Of a DNA stretch of 44,906 nucleotides, positions 8,346 through 17,386 are shown piece after piece (the first letter of the stretch is position 1; every line of letters begins with the position of its first letter). The position numbers were made by a program, and so were the translations under genes. This stretch comes from SIBU01 sp964430335. Lineage in GTDB: Bacteria > Patescibacteriota > Minisyncoccia > Phycocordibacterales > SIBU01. The notes under the pieces were generated by a model, which ran no database searches, was not told the origin of the DNA, and saw only the letters and a list, made by a program, of their open reading frames with translations. The DNA is taken from the NCBI GenBank assembly GCA_964430335.1, contig CAYSEN010000007.1, positions 1-44,906 on the forward strand. Direction: 5' to 3'.

Positions 8346-10109
8346 ATGAATATTCTCTTTAAAAAAATAAAAACACTTGTTATAAGTAATAAAATTAAGA
8401 GTTTTTTCATTTTATTGTTGGTAATTTTAATTGGTTGGTTTCTGTATAGTAAGTTTTTTTCTGGGGTAACCGGCGAGACGAGGTATGTTTTAGGTAACGT
8501 AAAAGTAGGTACGATTGTCTCCTCGGTTTCAGCGTCAGGTCAGATTTCTTCTTTAAATCAGTTAGATATTAAAACAAAAGCATCGGGTGAGGTGGTAGAT
8601 ATACGTGTAAGTGCCGGTGACCACGTTACATCAGGTCAAATAATCGCTCTTTTAGATACTACTGAGGCGGCAAAGTCGGTTAGAGACGCAGAGGCAAATC
8701 TGGAAAGCGCTCAAATTGCTCTAGAGAAATTAAAAAAACCGGCTTCAGATTTAACACTTACACAAGCTCAAAATGCTCTCGATAACGCCAAGGATTCATT
8801 GGAAAAATTATACAGTGATAGTAATACCGACATCGCAAATGTTTTTCTTGATTGGCCGAATGTTGTTTCTGGTCTTCAGGGTATATTAACCGGCACAGAT
8901 ATAAGAGGCAGTTCTCAGTGGAACATGGATTATTATAAAAATTCTATTGCGCAGTATGACGAAAGAGCGGAATCATTTAGAAATATAGCGTATGAGGATT
9001 ATAAGAATGCAAAAACTTCATATGATAAAGTTTTTTCTGAATATCAATTACTGGCAGTAAATTCCGACAAGGAAGCGGTAGAAAAAATTATCAATCATTC
9101 ATACGATAGTTTAAATTTGACCGCAAAGGCTGTGAAAAGTGCCAACGCTTTTATTCAGTTGTATATCGATGTTTATAAATTACACAATTTCACACCCAAC
9201 TCTATTGCAACTACCGCTGTATCCGACATCAGCACCTATGCATCCAAGGTCAATTCCCACCTTTCTGTCTTATTAAACGACGTTAATTCCTTCAAGCAAA
9301 ATAAGCAGAGTATAATAGAGAAACAGCAATCATTGAGCCAAGTAATTTCAGGGGCAGACGCACTAGATGTTAGGAGCTCAGAACTTTCTGTAACAAAAGC
9401 AAAGAACTCTTTGAGCGACGCGAAAAACAATCTCGCCAATTACTATATTAGAGCTCCGTTTGATGGAACACTAGCATCACTCAATTTGAAGAAATTTGAT
9501 ACTGTGGGTAGTGGTACGGTCGCGGGCACCATCATTACTAATCAAAAAATAGCGGAATTGAGTCTAAATGAAGTAGATGCTGCGAAGGTAAAGGTGGGTG
9601 ACAAAGCCACGTTAACTTTTGACGCAATAGATGAACTTACTTTGACTGGAGTGGTTAACGAAGTTGATGCTGTTGGAACTGTAACTCAAGGTGTTGTTTC
9701 TTATTCTATAAAAATAAAATTTGATACTCAGGACGAAAGAATTAAGTCAGGGATGACGGTGAACGCCTCGATTATTACCGACATAAAACAAGATGTGCTA
9801 ATAGTTCCTGGGAGCGCCATAAAAATTCAAAATGGAATTAGCTTTGTACAAGTTTTCACTCCGCCTTTGGTTGATGATCAATCCTCGCAAGGTGTCACTT
9901 CTCCTGTGTTGCCAAAGCAACAGGAAGTTAAGACTGGAATTTTTGATGATTTGAACACGGAAATTATCTCCGGTGTGACTGAAGGTCAACAAATTGTTAC
10001 TCGTACTATTACGTCTACTACACAAACTACTCAGTCAGCACCGTCATTATTCGGTGCAGGTGGTATAAGGACCGGTGCGGTAAGAACAAATACTAATACC
10101 GGTAGATAA
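8346..10109 (+). CDS. MacA/YknX-like periplasmic-adaptor (HlyD) protein, cassette 1
   Basis: A 587-residue protein with a cytoplasmic start, one membrane helix (about 19-37), then a biotinyl-lipoyl-like half (KASGEVVDIRVSAGDHVTSG, about 78-97), a long alpha-helical hairpin (about 110-365) much larger than in classical MacA, the second lipoyl half (YYIRAPFDGTL) and beta-barrel segments. It couples to the ATPase and FtsX-type permease encoded directly downstream (2 bases, then an 11-base overlap). In the presumed absence of an outer membrane a YknXYZ-like arrangement is more likely than a TolC-linked pump. The C-terminus is Thr/Ser/Gly-rich low complexity. It is clearly paralogous to 15798-17375. 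Confidence 0.87.
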   Translation: MNILFKKIKTLVISNKIKSFFILLLVILIGWFLYSKFFSGVTGETRYVLGNVKVGTIVSSVSASGQISSLNQLDIKTKASGEVVDIRVSAGDHVTSGQIIALLDTTEAAKSVRDAEANLESAQIALEKLKKPASDLTLTQAQNALDNAKDSLEKLYSDSNTDIANVFLDWPNVVSGLQGILTGTDIRGSSQWNMDYYKNSIAQYDERAESFRNIAYEDYKNAKTSYDKVFSEYQLLAVNSDKEAVEKIINHSYDSLNLTAKAVKSANAFIQLYIDVYKLHNFTPNSIATTAVSDISTYASKVNSHLSVLLNDVNSFKQNKQSIIEKQQSLSQVISGADALDVRSSELSVTKAKNSLSDAKNNLANYYIRAPFDGTLASLNLKKFDTVGSGTVAGTIITNQKIAELSLNEVDAAKVKVGDKATLTFDAIDELTLTGVVNEVDAVGTVTQGVVSYSIKIKFDTQDERIKSGMTVNASIITDIKQDVLIVPGSAIKIQNGISFVQVFTPPLVDDQSSQGVTSPVLPKQQEVKTGIFDDLNTEIISGVTEGQQIVTRTITSTTQTTQSAPSLFGAGGIRTGAVRTNTNTGR

Positions 10110-10111
10110 AA

Positions 10112-10822
10112 ATGATCGACATTAAAAATATCACGAAAACCTACGGTGAAGGCAAAACAGCTTTTCAAGCCTTGAAAGGTGTTTCATTTAGTATTGAAAA
10201 GGGTGAATTTGTCGCAATCATGGGACCATCTGGTTCAGGAAAGTCGACATTGATGCATATTATTGGATGTTTAGATACACCCACTTCGGGCTCATATCAT
10301 TTGGGTGGGAAGGATGTGTCAAAATTGTCTGATGAAGAATTGGCCTTCGTTAGAAAGGAAAATATAGGATTTGTATTTCAAGCTTTTAATTTACTACCTC
10401 GAGCTACAGTGTTAAGAAACGTAATGTTGCCACTCGTGTACGCTGAGGTCGGGGAGGCTGAGAGAGAAAAAAAGGCTAAGGAGTCGCTCGTATCCGCCGG
10501 TCTGTCTGAAACACATTTTTTGCATCGGTCAAATGAACTTTCAGGAGGACAGATACAGAGAGTGGCAATTGCAAGAGCGTTAGTAAATGACCCGTCCATA
10601 ATTTTAGCTGATGAACCTACAGGGAATCTTGATACTAAGACCGGTGAGGTGGTATTGGGTACATTTCAAAAACTAAACGAGGAGAAAGGTTGCACTATTA
10701 TTTTGATAACTCATGAACAGTTTGTAGCTGAGCATGCACAAAGAATTATTCATGTCAGAGACGGTTTAATTTTATCTGATAAAAAAGTTCAGGTACCTAA
10801 AAAAGCACGCCATGAAAATTAA
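10112..10822 (+). CDS. MacB/YknY/LolD-type ABC transporter ATPase, cassette 1
   Basis: A 236-residue nucleotide-binding subunit. Walker A is GPSGSGKST (about 39-47), the Q-loop is in GFVFQAFNLL, the signature is LSGGQIQRVAIARAL (about 143-157), Walker B with catalytic Glu is IILADEPTGNLD and the H-loop is ILITHE. NLLPR after the Q-loop is characteristic of the LolD/MacB/FtsE class. It powers the permease whose start codon overlaps its last 11 bases. Confidence 0.94.
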   Translation: MIDIKNITKTYGEGKTAFQALKGVSFSIEKGEFVAIMGPSGSGKSTLMHIIGCLDTPTSGSYHLGGKDVSKLSDEELAFVRKENIGFVFQAFNLLPRATVLRNVMLPLVYAEVGEAEREKKAKESLVSAGLSETHFLHRSNELSGGQIQRVAIARALVNDPSIILADEPTGNLDTKTGEVVLGTFQKLNEEKGCTIILITHEQFVAEHAQRIIHVRDGLILSDKKVQVPKKARHEN

Positions 10823-12038
10823 CGACGTTTTTCAAGAAACTTATACCGCTCTGTCTGCCAACAAGATTCGATCTGGCCTAACAATTTTAGGAATCGTTAT
10901 AGGTATTTCCTCTGTGATTGCTATGGTCTCTATAGGTCAGGGAGCACAAAGTTCTATACAATCTAGTATTCAATCACTGGGCTCTAATTTGGTTCAGGTT
11001 ACACCTGGAGCTCAAAGAACAGCAGGAGGCTTTGGAGTTAGTTCTGGGAGGGGTGCTTCAAAGACTCTAACGAATGATGATGTGTTGGCAATCGGAAATC
11101 AAATAAAAAATGTCACAGCAGTTTCTCCTGAATTAACAGGAAGATATCAGGTTACCGCAAAAGGAACAAATACTAACACTACAGTAGTTGGCGTAACATC
11201 GAGTTATCCAATTGTAAGAAATGTTCAGATTGATCAAGGTGTTTTTATTTCTGATTCAAATAATAATTCTGCCAACAAGGTGGCTGTCATTGGCCCAACT
11301 GTTAGTACAGATTTGTTTGGCGAAGGAGCTGTGGCGGTCGGTCAATCTATTAGAATAAATAAGTTGGAATTTAAAGTTATCGGTGTCACAAAAGCTAAGG
11401 GTGGCACAGGGTTTCAAAATCAAGATGATATGATTTTTGTTCCGTTGCTGAGTGCACAGAGGTATTTATCTGGTGGAAAATATGTGACTAACGTTAGTGT
11501 TCAGGCTGAAACTTCGGGAGTTATGGCTACGGTGCAAGCAGATATTACTAATCTTTTGTTGGCCAGACACAAGATTTCCGATATAACTGCCGCCGATTTT
11601 ACTGTGCTTAATCAAAACGATCTTTTGTCTACAGTCTCTAGTGTAACTCAAACCTTCACGTTACTACTTGCTGCCATTGCCGGGATTTCGCTTGTTGTTG
11701 GTGGCATAGGAATCATGAATATGATGTTGACCACGGTCACCGAAAGGACCAAAGAAATTGGTTTAAGAAAAGCTATTGGTGCCACGAAGACTGACATTAG
11801 CAAGCAATTTCTTGTTGAGGCTTTAACTCTAACTATTATAGGTGGAGTAATCGGTATATTCATCGGCGTGACGGTATCTTTAGGATTAACAGCATTAGGA
11901 ATTTTGCAAACTAGCGTCTCAATTTATTCTGTATTCCTCGCCTTCGGTGTTTCTGCTGTTATTGGAATAATTTTTGGCTGGTATCCGGCAAGAAGAGCTT
12001 CAAACCTTAATCCCATAGAAGCGTTAAGGTATGAATAA
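10812..12038 (+). CDS. MacB/YknZ-type FtsX-domain permease, cassette 1
   Basis: A 408-residue permease: TM1 near residues 20-42, an extracytoplasmic MacB_PCD domain (about 45-275) and three C-terminal helices of the FtsX domain. The family signature ERTKEIGLRKAIGATKTDI follows the second helix, and the protein ends WYPARRASNLNPIEALRYE. Such permeases work by mechanotransmission from the cytoplasmic ATPase to the outside domain, typically exporting peptides, antibiotics or lipoproteins. Translation is coupled to the ATPase gene by an 11-base overlap. Confidence 0.93.
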   Translation: MKINDVFQETYTALSANKIRSGLTILGIVIGISSVIAMVSIGQGAQSSIQSSIQSLGSNLVQVTPGAQRTAGGFGVSSGRGASKTLTNDDVLAIGNQIKNVTAVSPELTGRYQVTAKGTNTNTTVVGVTSSYPIVRNVQIDQGVFISDSNNNSANKVAVIGPTVSTDLFGEGAVAVGQSIRINKLEFKVIGVTKAKGGTGFQNQDDMIFVPLLSAQRYLSGGKYVTNVSVQAETSGVMATVQADITNLLLARHKISDITAADFTVLNQNDLLSTVSSVTQTFTLLLAAIAGISLVVGGIGIMNMMLTTVTERTKEIGLRKAIGATKTDISKQFLVEALTLTIIGGVIGIFIGVTVSLGLTALGILQTSVSIYSVFLAFGVSAVIGIIFGWYPARRASNLNPIEALRYE

Positions 12039-12059
12039 TTATTATTAACTTTATTTTTT

Positions 12060-12470
12060 ATGAAAAACAAAATTATAGTATCGGTAATAGTTGTTGTTGT
12101 GGCAGGACTGTCTTTTTATTTAGGTAAAGTCTATTCTGCTAGTTCAAAAACTAGCACGTCAGGCCGTGGGCAGTTTAATTCTGGACAATTTACTGGTAGC
12201 GGTAGAGGGGTAAGAGCGGGAGGTGGTTTTAGCGGCGGGGAAGTAATTTCCAAAGACGACAGTGGTGTTACTCTAAAGTCCCAAGATGGTAGTACTAAAA
12301 TTATTTTAATTAGTAAAAGTACGCAGGTTATGAAGTCCACGTCAGGCAGTATAGAAGATGTTTCAGTTGGAGAAAATCTTATGGTCACTGGAGTTTCTAA
12401 CGCAGACGGAAGCATCACCGCTCAAACAGTACAGATAAGGCCTGCAGTTTCCGATTTAAAGAAAAACTAA
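12060..12470 (+). CDS. Exported DUF5666-like domain protein
   Basis: A 136-residue protein with an N-terminal signal anchor (about 4-24), a Gly/Ser/Arg-rich linker (about 30-60) and a small beta domain (about 62-127). The domain pattern (VISKDDSGVTLKSQDG ... VGENLMVTG ... DGSITAQTVQI) matches DUF5666, an OB-like extracytoplasmic domain of unknown function. It lies 21 bases after the FtsX permease and before a terminator, so it is the last gene of export cassette 1 and may be its cargo or accessory. Confidence 0.75.
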   Translation: MKNKIIVSVIVVVVAGLSFYLGKVYSASSKTSTSGRGQFNSGQFTGSGRGVRAGGGFSGGEVISKDDSGVTLKSQDGSTKIILISKSTQVMKSTSGSIEDVSVGENLMVTGVSNADGSITAQTVQIRPAVSDLKKN

Positions 12471-12474
12471 GTAT

Positions 12475-12509
12475 CGTAAAAAACACCTATACCGAGGTGT
12501 TTTTTTACG
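12475..12509 (+). terminator. Terminator of export cassette 1
   Basis: A 14-bp stem (CGT, six A, CACCT) pairing with AGGTG, a T-run and ACG, with a six-base loop. The seven-T run within the right arm supports rho-independent termination after the DUF5666 gene. Confidence 0.85.
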
Positions 12510-12561
12510 AAATATTTATTAATCGTGCTAAACTATTGATGTAATATTTTATTAAGTAGTC

Positions 12562-13698
12562 ATGCCAAAGGCTTCAAGGCGAAAAAATAAAACTCGCAAT
12601 GTTTTGAAATACACTTCTTTGTATGCAATTTTGTTTGTTTTTTGTGGCGCTTTAGTTTTTTCTGCGATATATTTCCTAAGCTATTCTCAGTTTTTTTCAA
12701 TACAATACAACTCGGCATCTCTAGATTTATTGAGTTCGCAAATTAAAAAAATACCTAAACCTGTTTTGGATAAAAGTGATTACGATAGGAGAATCTTAAT
12801 GCTCTCAGGTATTGATTTTCCACTTTCAACTAGTACCGCAACTTCTACTCTACAAAATTTATCTACAACCACACCAAAGCTGTGGCCTCCTGTTACACCA
12901 TATCCAAACCCTGGTGCAATTTTGCCGTTTAAAAGAGTTGTGGCTTTTTATGGAAACTTTTATTCTAGGGGAATGGGTGTTCTAGGTGAATACGATGAAG
13001 ATGTGATGTTGGAAAAATTAAAAGGGGAGGTGGATAAATGGCAAATAGCTGACCCAAGCACACCAGTTGTCCCAGCAATTCACTACATTGCTGTTACAGC
13101 ACAGGAAGGAAAAGGTGAAGATGGGAAATATCGTGCTCGAATGCCTTACGACCAAATCGATTACGCTATCGAGTTGGCTAAAAAAGTGGACGGTATTGTT
13201 TTTATAGATCTTCAAGTTGGTCAGAGTACGATTGAGGAAGAACTGCCAATTTTTGAAAAATATTTAAAAATGCCACAAGTGCATTTGGCCATCGACCCAG
13301 AGTTCTACATGCGAGGAGGTGCTAGACCGGGAAAATACATTGGCAATATGGATGCCAAAGAAATAAATTACGCTTCCGATTATTTGGCCAATTTGGTAAA
13401 GGAAAATGATTTGCCACCTAAAATTCTAGTAATACACAGATTCACAGTACCAATGGTGACAAATTATAAAGATATCAAGGCTCTTCCAGAGGTGCAGGTT
13501 GTGATGGACATGGATGGTTGGGGATCGCCTGAAAGAAAGAAAAACACCTATCAAAGAGTGATTTTCGGTGAACCTGTTCAATTTGCAGGATTTAAATTGT
13601 TTTACAAAAATGACTTGCGTGCACCAAGCTCTGGCCTCATGACACCCGAGCAGGTTTTGAAACTAAGACCTAAACCAATATACATCCAGTACCAATAG
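12562..13698 (+). CDS. Membrane-anchored extracytoplasmic protein, family seen in Actinobacteria
   Basis: A 378-residue protein with a basic N-terminus, one membrane helix (about 17-40), a Ser/Thr/Pro linker (about 88-118) and a globular domain (about 125-378). Conserved-looking blocks are VVAFYGNFYSRGMGVLGEY, AIHYIAVTAQEGKGEDG, VFIDLQVGQ, LAIDPEF and ILVIHRFTVPMV. Alternating short beta and helical stretches suggest a TIM-barrel, and the acidic residues at strand ends (DLQ, DPEF) would suit a glycosidase-like or deacetylase-like active site, which is inference. I recall an uncharacterised family with these blocks in Actinobacteria. Upstream TAATAT at 12542-12547 is a possible -10. Confidence 0.65.
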   Translation: MPKASRRKNKTRNVLKYTSLYAILFVFCGALVFSAIYFLSYSQFFSIQYNSASLDLLSSQIKKIPKPVLDKSDYDRRILMLSGIDFPLSTSTATSTLQNLSTTTPKLWPPVTPYPNPGAILPFKRVVAFYGNFYSRGMGVLGEYDEDVMLEKLKGEVDKWQIADPSTPVVPAIHYIAVTAQEGKGEDGKYRARMPYDQIDYAIELAKKVDGIVFIDLQVGQSTIEEELPIFEKYLKMPQVHLAIDPEFYMRGGARPGKYIGNMDAKEINYASDYLANLVKENDLPPKILVIHRFTVPMVTNYKDIKALPEVQVVMDMDGWGSPERKKNTYQRVIFGEPVQFAGFKLFYKNDLRAPSSGLMTPEQVLKLRPKPIYIQYQ

Positions 13699-13702
13699 AC
13701 AG

Positions 13703-13731
13703 TAGACCAATTTTTGTTTTTATTAGATAAT
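13703..13731 (+). promoter_or_regulatory. Promoter of the DoxX-like gene, probably leaderless
   Basis: TAGACC (13703-13708, 4 of 6 to TTGACA), 17-base spacer, GATAAT (13726-13731). The hexamer ends 6 bases before the ATG at 13738, so the start site should coincide with the start codon. Confidence 0.6.
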
Positions 13732-13737
13732 ATAGTT

Positions 13738-14187
13738 ATGAATAAAATTATCTCTGATATAGATTTAAGACTTATCTCGTTTTTTAGAAGTGTTTCGGTT
13801 CCAGTGGCTAGGTTCGGGCTGTTTGTGGTTTTTTTCTGGTTTGGTTTTTTGAAAGTTGTCGGTCAGAGCCCAGCCAGTGCTCTTGTTCAAGCGCTTTTTG
13901 AGAAAACAATTAGTATTATTGATTTCCAAACATTTATTGTTTTGTTCGGTCTGTTCGAATGTTTGATCGGAATTTTATTTATCATAAAAGGGTTGGAAAG
14001 AATCGTAATGCCTCTACTTTTCTTTCATATGATTACTACGTTCATGCCTTTGTTTTTATTAACACAGGAAACATGGAGCGGTTTTATGGTGCCAACTTTG
14101 GAAGGGCAGTATATTATTAAAAATCTAGTAATAATTGCCGCCGCCATCGGAATCGCCGCGCATCTACATCCAAAAAGGTTTAACTAA
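13738..14187 (+). CDS. DoxX/DUF417-like small membrane protein
   Basis: About 149 residues from the ATG at 13738. The TTG at 13714 lies upstream of the -10 and is rejected. Four hydrophobic helices are present; RFGLFVVFFWFGFLKVVGQSP in the first and FGLFECLIGILF in the second follow the pattern of the DoxX/DUF417 (YkgB-like) families. DoxX-type proteins are membrane components linked to quinone redox or thiosulfate oxidation in some organisms, but most are uncharacterised. No redox partner is adjacent, so the function is left open. Confidence 0.65.
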   Translation: MNKIISDIDLRLISFFRSVSVPVARFGLFVVFFWFGFLKVVGQSPASALVQALFEKTISIIDFQTFIVLFGLFECLIGILFIIKGLERIVMPLLFFHMITTFMPLFLLTQETWSGFMVPTLEGQYIIKNLVIIAAAIGIAAHLHPKRFN

Positions 14188-14214
14188 TTTTTCATTTACA
14201 TTATGATTACCTAT

Positions 14215-14245
14215 ATGCTGATAATGAGTAAGAAATAGTCAGCAT
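14215..14245. repeat. Inverted repeat upstream of the 190-residue exported protein
   Basis: ATGCTGA at 14215-14221 is repeated inverted as TCAGCAT at 14239-14245, with 17 bases between. It is followed by TTATTA rather than a T-run, so it is a weak terminator candidate and could be an operator. Confidence 0.35.
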
Positions 14246-14287
14246 TTATTACCAGAATATTTTTCAAACACTTACGTATGTAAATTT

Positions 14288-14860
14288 ATGGCCATAGAGC
14301 ACAAACACAAATCAATATTCATTTCTGTTTTTGGTATATCGTTGTTATTTCTGGCAACTGCTCTATATTTTTTTAGCCAAGAGCTTTTTTATGTTAGCGA
14401 AGAAAAACCAGTAATAAAAACAGATCAGTTTAACCTTCTTGATTATAAAAACATCGCATACATCATTGATACAGAGCCTGTAAAATTATCGAACGGTTCA
14501 TTTAAAGGTTTAGGGCCAGATGAACCTGTAAGTGTCGATATCTTCGGCAACGAGTCATACGGCGATCTCAATGGCGACGGCCTAACCGACGTGACCTTCA
14601 CTTTGGTTGAGGATACTGGAGGAACGGGTTCGTTTTATTATGTCGCAGCAGCCCTTAGAGGTAAAGATGGTTATGTTGGAACAAACGCAGTTTTTCTCGG
14701 CGATAGAATCTATCCACAAAGTATAGAGGTACATGAAGGTCAGGTAATAGTCAATTACGCTGATCGTCGCCCGAATGAGCCATTCACAGCACAACCAACG
14801 GTAAATATGTCTAAATATCTTAAAGTCGTTGGCGAAAAGCTTACCGATATAAACATCTAA
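14288..14860 (+). CDS. Signal-anchored protein with EF-hand-like DxNxDGxxD motif
   Basis: A 190-residue protein with an N-terminal membrane helix (about 10-30) and an outside domain. A calcium-loop-like motif DLNGDGLTDV lies near residue 93, followed by a Gly-rich FYYVAAALRG block, LGDRIYPQS and VNYADRRP. Similar uncharacterised proteins, usually with the same DGDGxxD, FYYVAAAL and LGDR blocks, are common in Parcubacteria as far as I recall. The function is unknown; calcium binding is inferred from the motif. The stop codon TAA directly abuts the ATG of truB, so the two are translationally coupled. Confidence 0.65.
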   Translation: MAIEHKHKSIFISVFGISLLFLATALYFFSQELFYVSEEKPVIKTDQFNLLDYKNIAYIIDTEPVKLSNGSFKGLGPDEPVSVDIFGNESYGDLNGDGLTDVTFTLVEDTGGTGSFYYVAAALRGKDGYVGTNAVFLGDRIYPQSIEVHEGQVIVNYADRRPNEPFTAQPTVNMSKYLKVVGEKLTDINI

Positions 14861-15694
14861 ATGGTGAATTTTTTGGAAAGTTTTTTTAGAAAAAAATATA
14901 GAATCATCCTAAAAAATGAAGCTGAAACACCTCTTCAGGCTCTTGATCGATTACGAAAAAATGATTCAACTTTAAAAAATTTACCGATGACTTATGCGGG
15001 GAGGCTTGACCCTATGGCTTCGGGTCAACTTTTGATTTTAATAGGGGATGAGTGTAAGAAAAGAGAAAAATATGATGGTCTTGATAAAGAATATGAAGTC
15101 GAAATTTTGTTTGGAGCAGAAAGTGACACGGCTGATATTCTAGGTCTGGCCAATTTGTGCAACGACAAACTCAATTTCTCTATTGTGGAACTTAAGAACG
15201 AACTAAAAAGATTGATAGGTAAAATCGATTTACCGTATCCTGCATTTTCCTCAAAAACGGTTATGGGTAAACCACTTTTTCATCATGCTTTAGAAAACAA
15301 TTTAGCTGGAATCGAAATCCCAACAAAAAGAGTTTCAATTTATAAGGCAAAATTTCTTGGTGTGAGAAAAATAACCAAGGATGATTTAATAAATAGTGTT
15401 ATCTCTAGAATTTCGGAATTTAAACCCGAATTAGATCCCGAAAAAATTGGTAGTGACTTTAGGAAAGAAGAAATATTATCTAGGTGGGATTTACTACGCA
15501 AAAGTCTTTTTTCAGAATTTTACATTGTAAAAGTTAGGTTTGTCTCAAGTTCCGGAAGTTACATGAGATCAATTGTCACCTTACTTGCTGGGCGACTAAA
15601 CACCTGCGCTTTAGCCTACTCAATTCACCGAACTAAAATTGGTAAATATCTATCTCTAAGTCGTGGCTTTGGTATTTGGCTTAAATTATTCTAG
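14861..15694 (+). CDS. truB: tRNA pseudouridine synthase B (TruB-like)
   Basis: A 277-residue enzyme expected to convert U55 in the T-loop of tRNA to pseudouridine. The catalytic Asp is in YAGRLDPMASGQL (Asp about 50; the common form is HTGTLDPLATG). KEYEVEILFGAESDTADILG and the PPxFS-like YPAFSSKTVMGKP are further TruB blocks, and GSYMRSIVTLLAGRL matches the C-terminal G-x-Y-x-R-x-L region. The RLDPMASG form and some extra sequence near 180-215 make it divergent. It starts immediately after the stop of an unrelated envelope gene, an odd neighbour for an RNA-modification enzyme. Confidence 0.85.
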   Translation: MVNFLESFFRKKYRIILKNEAETPLQALDRLRKNDSTLKNLPMTYAGRLDPMASGQLLILIGDECKKREKYDGLDKEYEVEILFGAESDTADILGLANLCNDKLNFSIVELKNELKRLIGKIDLPYPAFSSKTVMGKPLFHHALENNLAGIEIPTKRVSIYKAKFLGVRKITKDDLINSVISRISEFKPELDPEKIGSDFRKEEILSRWDLLRKSLFSEFYIVKVRFVSSSGSYMRSIVTLLAGRLNTCALAYSIHRTKIGKYLSLSRGFGIWLKLF

Positions 15695-15720
15695 TCATTT
15701 CAACTAAAAATCAATTTTAC

Positions 15721-15742
15721 CCCTATTTTTCTAGGGTTTTTT
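15721..15742 (+). terminator. Weak intrinsic terminator after truB
   Basis: CCCTA (15721-15725) pairs with TAGGG (15732-15736), followed by six T. The stem is short, but it sits between the truB stop and the next promoter. Confidence 0.6.
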
Positions 15743-15770
15743 GGAAGTATCATAAAAAGGTAAAATAACG

Positions 15771-15776
15771 TATAAT
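15771..15776 (+). promoter_or_regulatory. -10 element of export cassette 2
   Basis: TATAAT, 21 bases before the ATG at 15798, with only a poor -35 (TATCAT at 17-base spacing). It is the first consensus hexamer after the truB terminator. Confidence 0.55.
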
Positions 15777-15797
15777 ACAAGGAAATAAGATAAAAAC

Positions 15798-17375
15798 ATG
15801 CCAAAAGAAACATCATTTTCACACAAAATTAAAAATTTCTTCAAAACACGCCCGATTGTAAGTGTATTTCTGGTAATAATTGTAATTGCAGGAGGGTATT
15901 TTGTTCTACGACCAAAGGCTACCAATTACCAGTTTATTAAGGTTACTAAAGGTAGTATCGAAGAAACAGTTTCTGTGACCGGAAATACTGTTCCTGTTGA
16001 AAGTGTGTCGCTTGGTTTTGGAAGCGGAGGGACCATCTCTAGGGTATATAAGAGCGTTGGTGATAAGGCGGTGAAGGGAGAGCTTTTAGCTGAACTAAAT
16101 TCAAATGATTTGCTAGCACAACTTCGTCAGGCTCAAGCAGACGTCGACACTGAAGTAGCAAGACTCGAAGGTTTGAAGGCGGGTGCAAAGCCTGAAGATA
16201 TCGCTTCGTCACAGGCAACCTTGGATAAGGCTAAGCAAGATTTGGCTAACATGTATGCCAGTATTGTAGATGTTTCAAGTGAGGCCTTAGCGAGTGCCAA
16301 CGACGCAGTCAGAACACAATTAAGTACACTTTTCTCAAATGCAGAAACCCAGTCACCTCAGATAACATTCAACTCGAGTGACAGTCAGGCGGCGATTACT
16401 TCTCAGACCAAACGCTTTCTGGCGAGTTCAAATTTAAGTAAATGGCAGACAGAATTATTGGGAATCGGTTCGGTGAGCGGTAAGGATTTAGAGCCTTATT
16501 TAAATAAGGGTGTGGCCCATTTAAATTCTGTAAAAGATCTTCTTGCTAGCGTATCGCTCGTTCTATACAGTCCAAACAGTTTGGATGCCACAACTCTCGC
16601 AACTTACAAGACAAATTTAATCACAGCTTTTGGTGAAGTGAACACCGCCACAAAAAATATTAACACCTTGGCTCAAGACATCGCTTCACAAAAATTAACA
16701 GTGGCTAAATACGAAGCAGACTTGGCTTCCAAAAAGTCAGGATCGACAACACAAGATATTAGTGCCGCTGAAGCCCAAGTAGCTCAAGCGAAAGCAAGTG
16801 TCGCGGTAGTGCAGGCAAAATTCCAAAATTCACGAATCATCTCTCCAATTAGTGGCGTGATAAATCAATTTGATGCAAAGGTTGGCCAACTAGCCACTGC
16901 CAACGCTCCTTTAGTTTCAATTATAGGAACTGGAGGCTTCGAAGTGCATGCCGGTGTTTCAGAAACCGATATTGGAAAGTTATCAGTCGGGAATAAAGTA
17001 AAAATGACTCTCGATGCTTTCCAAAACGAAACTTTTGTTGGCACAATATTTTATATTGCCCCAGCCGAAACCAACACCGCAGGCGTGATTAACTACCAGA
17101 TTAAGGTTTCATTCGACCAACCAGATCTTAGAGTAAAAAGCGGTCTAACTGCTAACCTTATTATTTCTACCAGAAAAAAAGACGCTGTTCTGATTTTGCC
17201 ACAGTATGCGATATTGCAAAATGACGATGGGAACTTCGTGCAAGTTTTGGAAAACACAAAAATAAAAAAATTGCCCGTTGTCTTAGGTCTTCAGGATCAA
17301 GATGGTAACGTGGAGGTAGTTTCTGGTGTGGTCAACGGTCAAGATGTCTTGAATGTTGGATTGAAAAAGAATTAG
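15798..17375 (+). CDS. MacA/YknX-like periplasmic-adaptor (HlyD) protein, cassette 2
   Basis: A 525-residue paralogue of 8346-10109: membrane helix at about 21-38, N-terminal lipoyl half (SGGTISRVYKSVGDKAVKGE, about 75-95), a long helical hairpin (about 105-335, Ala/Ser/Gln-rich and including a large insert), the second lipoyl half (SRIISPISGVINQFDAKVGQ) and a barrel/membrane-proximal domain ending at LNVGLKKN. It lacks the Thr-rich tail of cassette 1. The ATPase gene follows 11 bases later. The two adaptors keep the same fold order but differ enough in the hairpin to suggest different cargo or a non-exchangeable partner. Confidence 0.87.
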   Translation: MPKETSFSHKIKNFFKTRPIVSVFLVIIVIAGGYFVLRPKATNYQFIKVTKGSIEETVSVTGNTVPVESVSLGFGSGGTISRVYKSVGDKAVKGELLAELNSNDLLAQLRQAQADVDTEVARLEGLKAGAKPEDIASSQATLDKAKQDLANMYASIVDVSSEALASANDAVRTQLSTLFSNAETQSPQITFNSSDSQAAITSQTKRFLASSNLSKWQTELLGIGSVSGKDLEPYLNKGVAHLNSVKDLLASVSLVLYSPNSLDATTLATYKTNLITAFGEVNTATKNINTLAQDIASQKLTVAKYEADLASKKSGSTTQDISAAEAQVAQAKASVAVVQAKFQNSRIISPISGVINQFDAKVGQLATANAPLVSIIGTGGFEVHAGVSETDIGKLSVGNKVKMTLDAFQNETFVGTIFYIAPAETNTAGVINYQIKVSFDQPDLRVKSGLTANLIISTRKKDAVLILPQYAILQNDDGNFVQVLENTKIKKLPVVLGLQDQDGNVEVVSGVVNGQDVLNVGLKKN

Positions 17376-17386
17376 CGCTGACTTAC

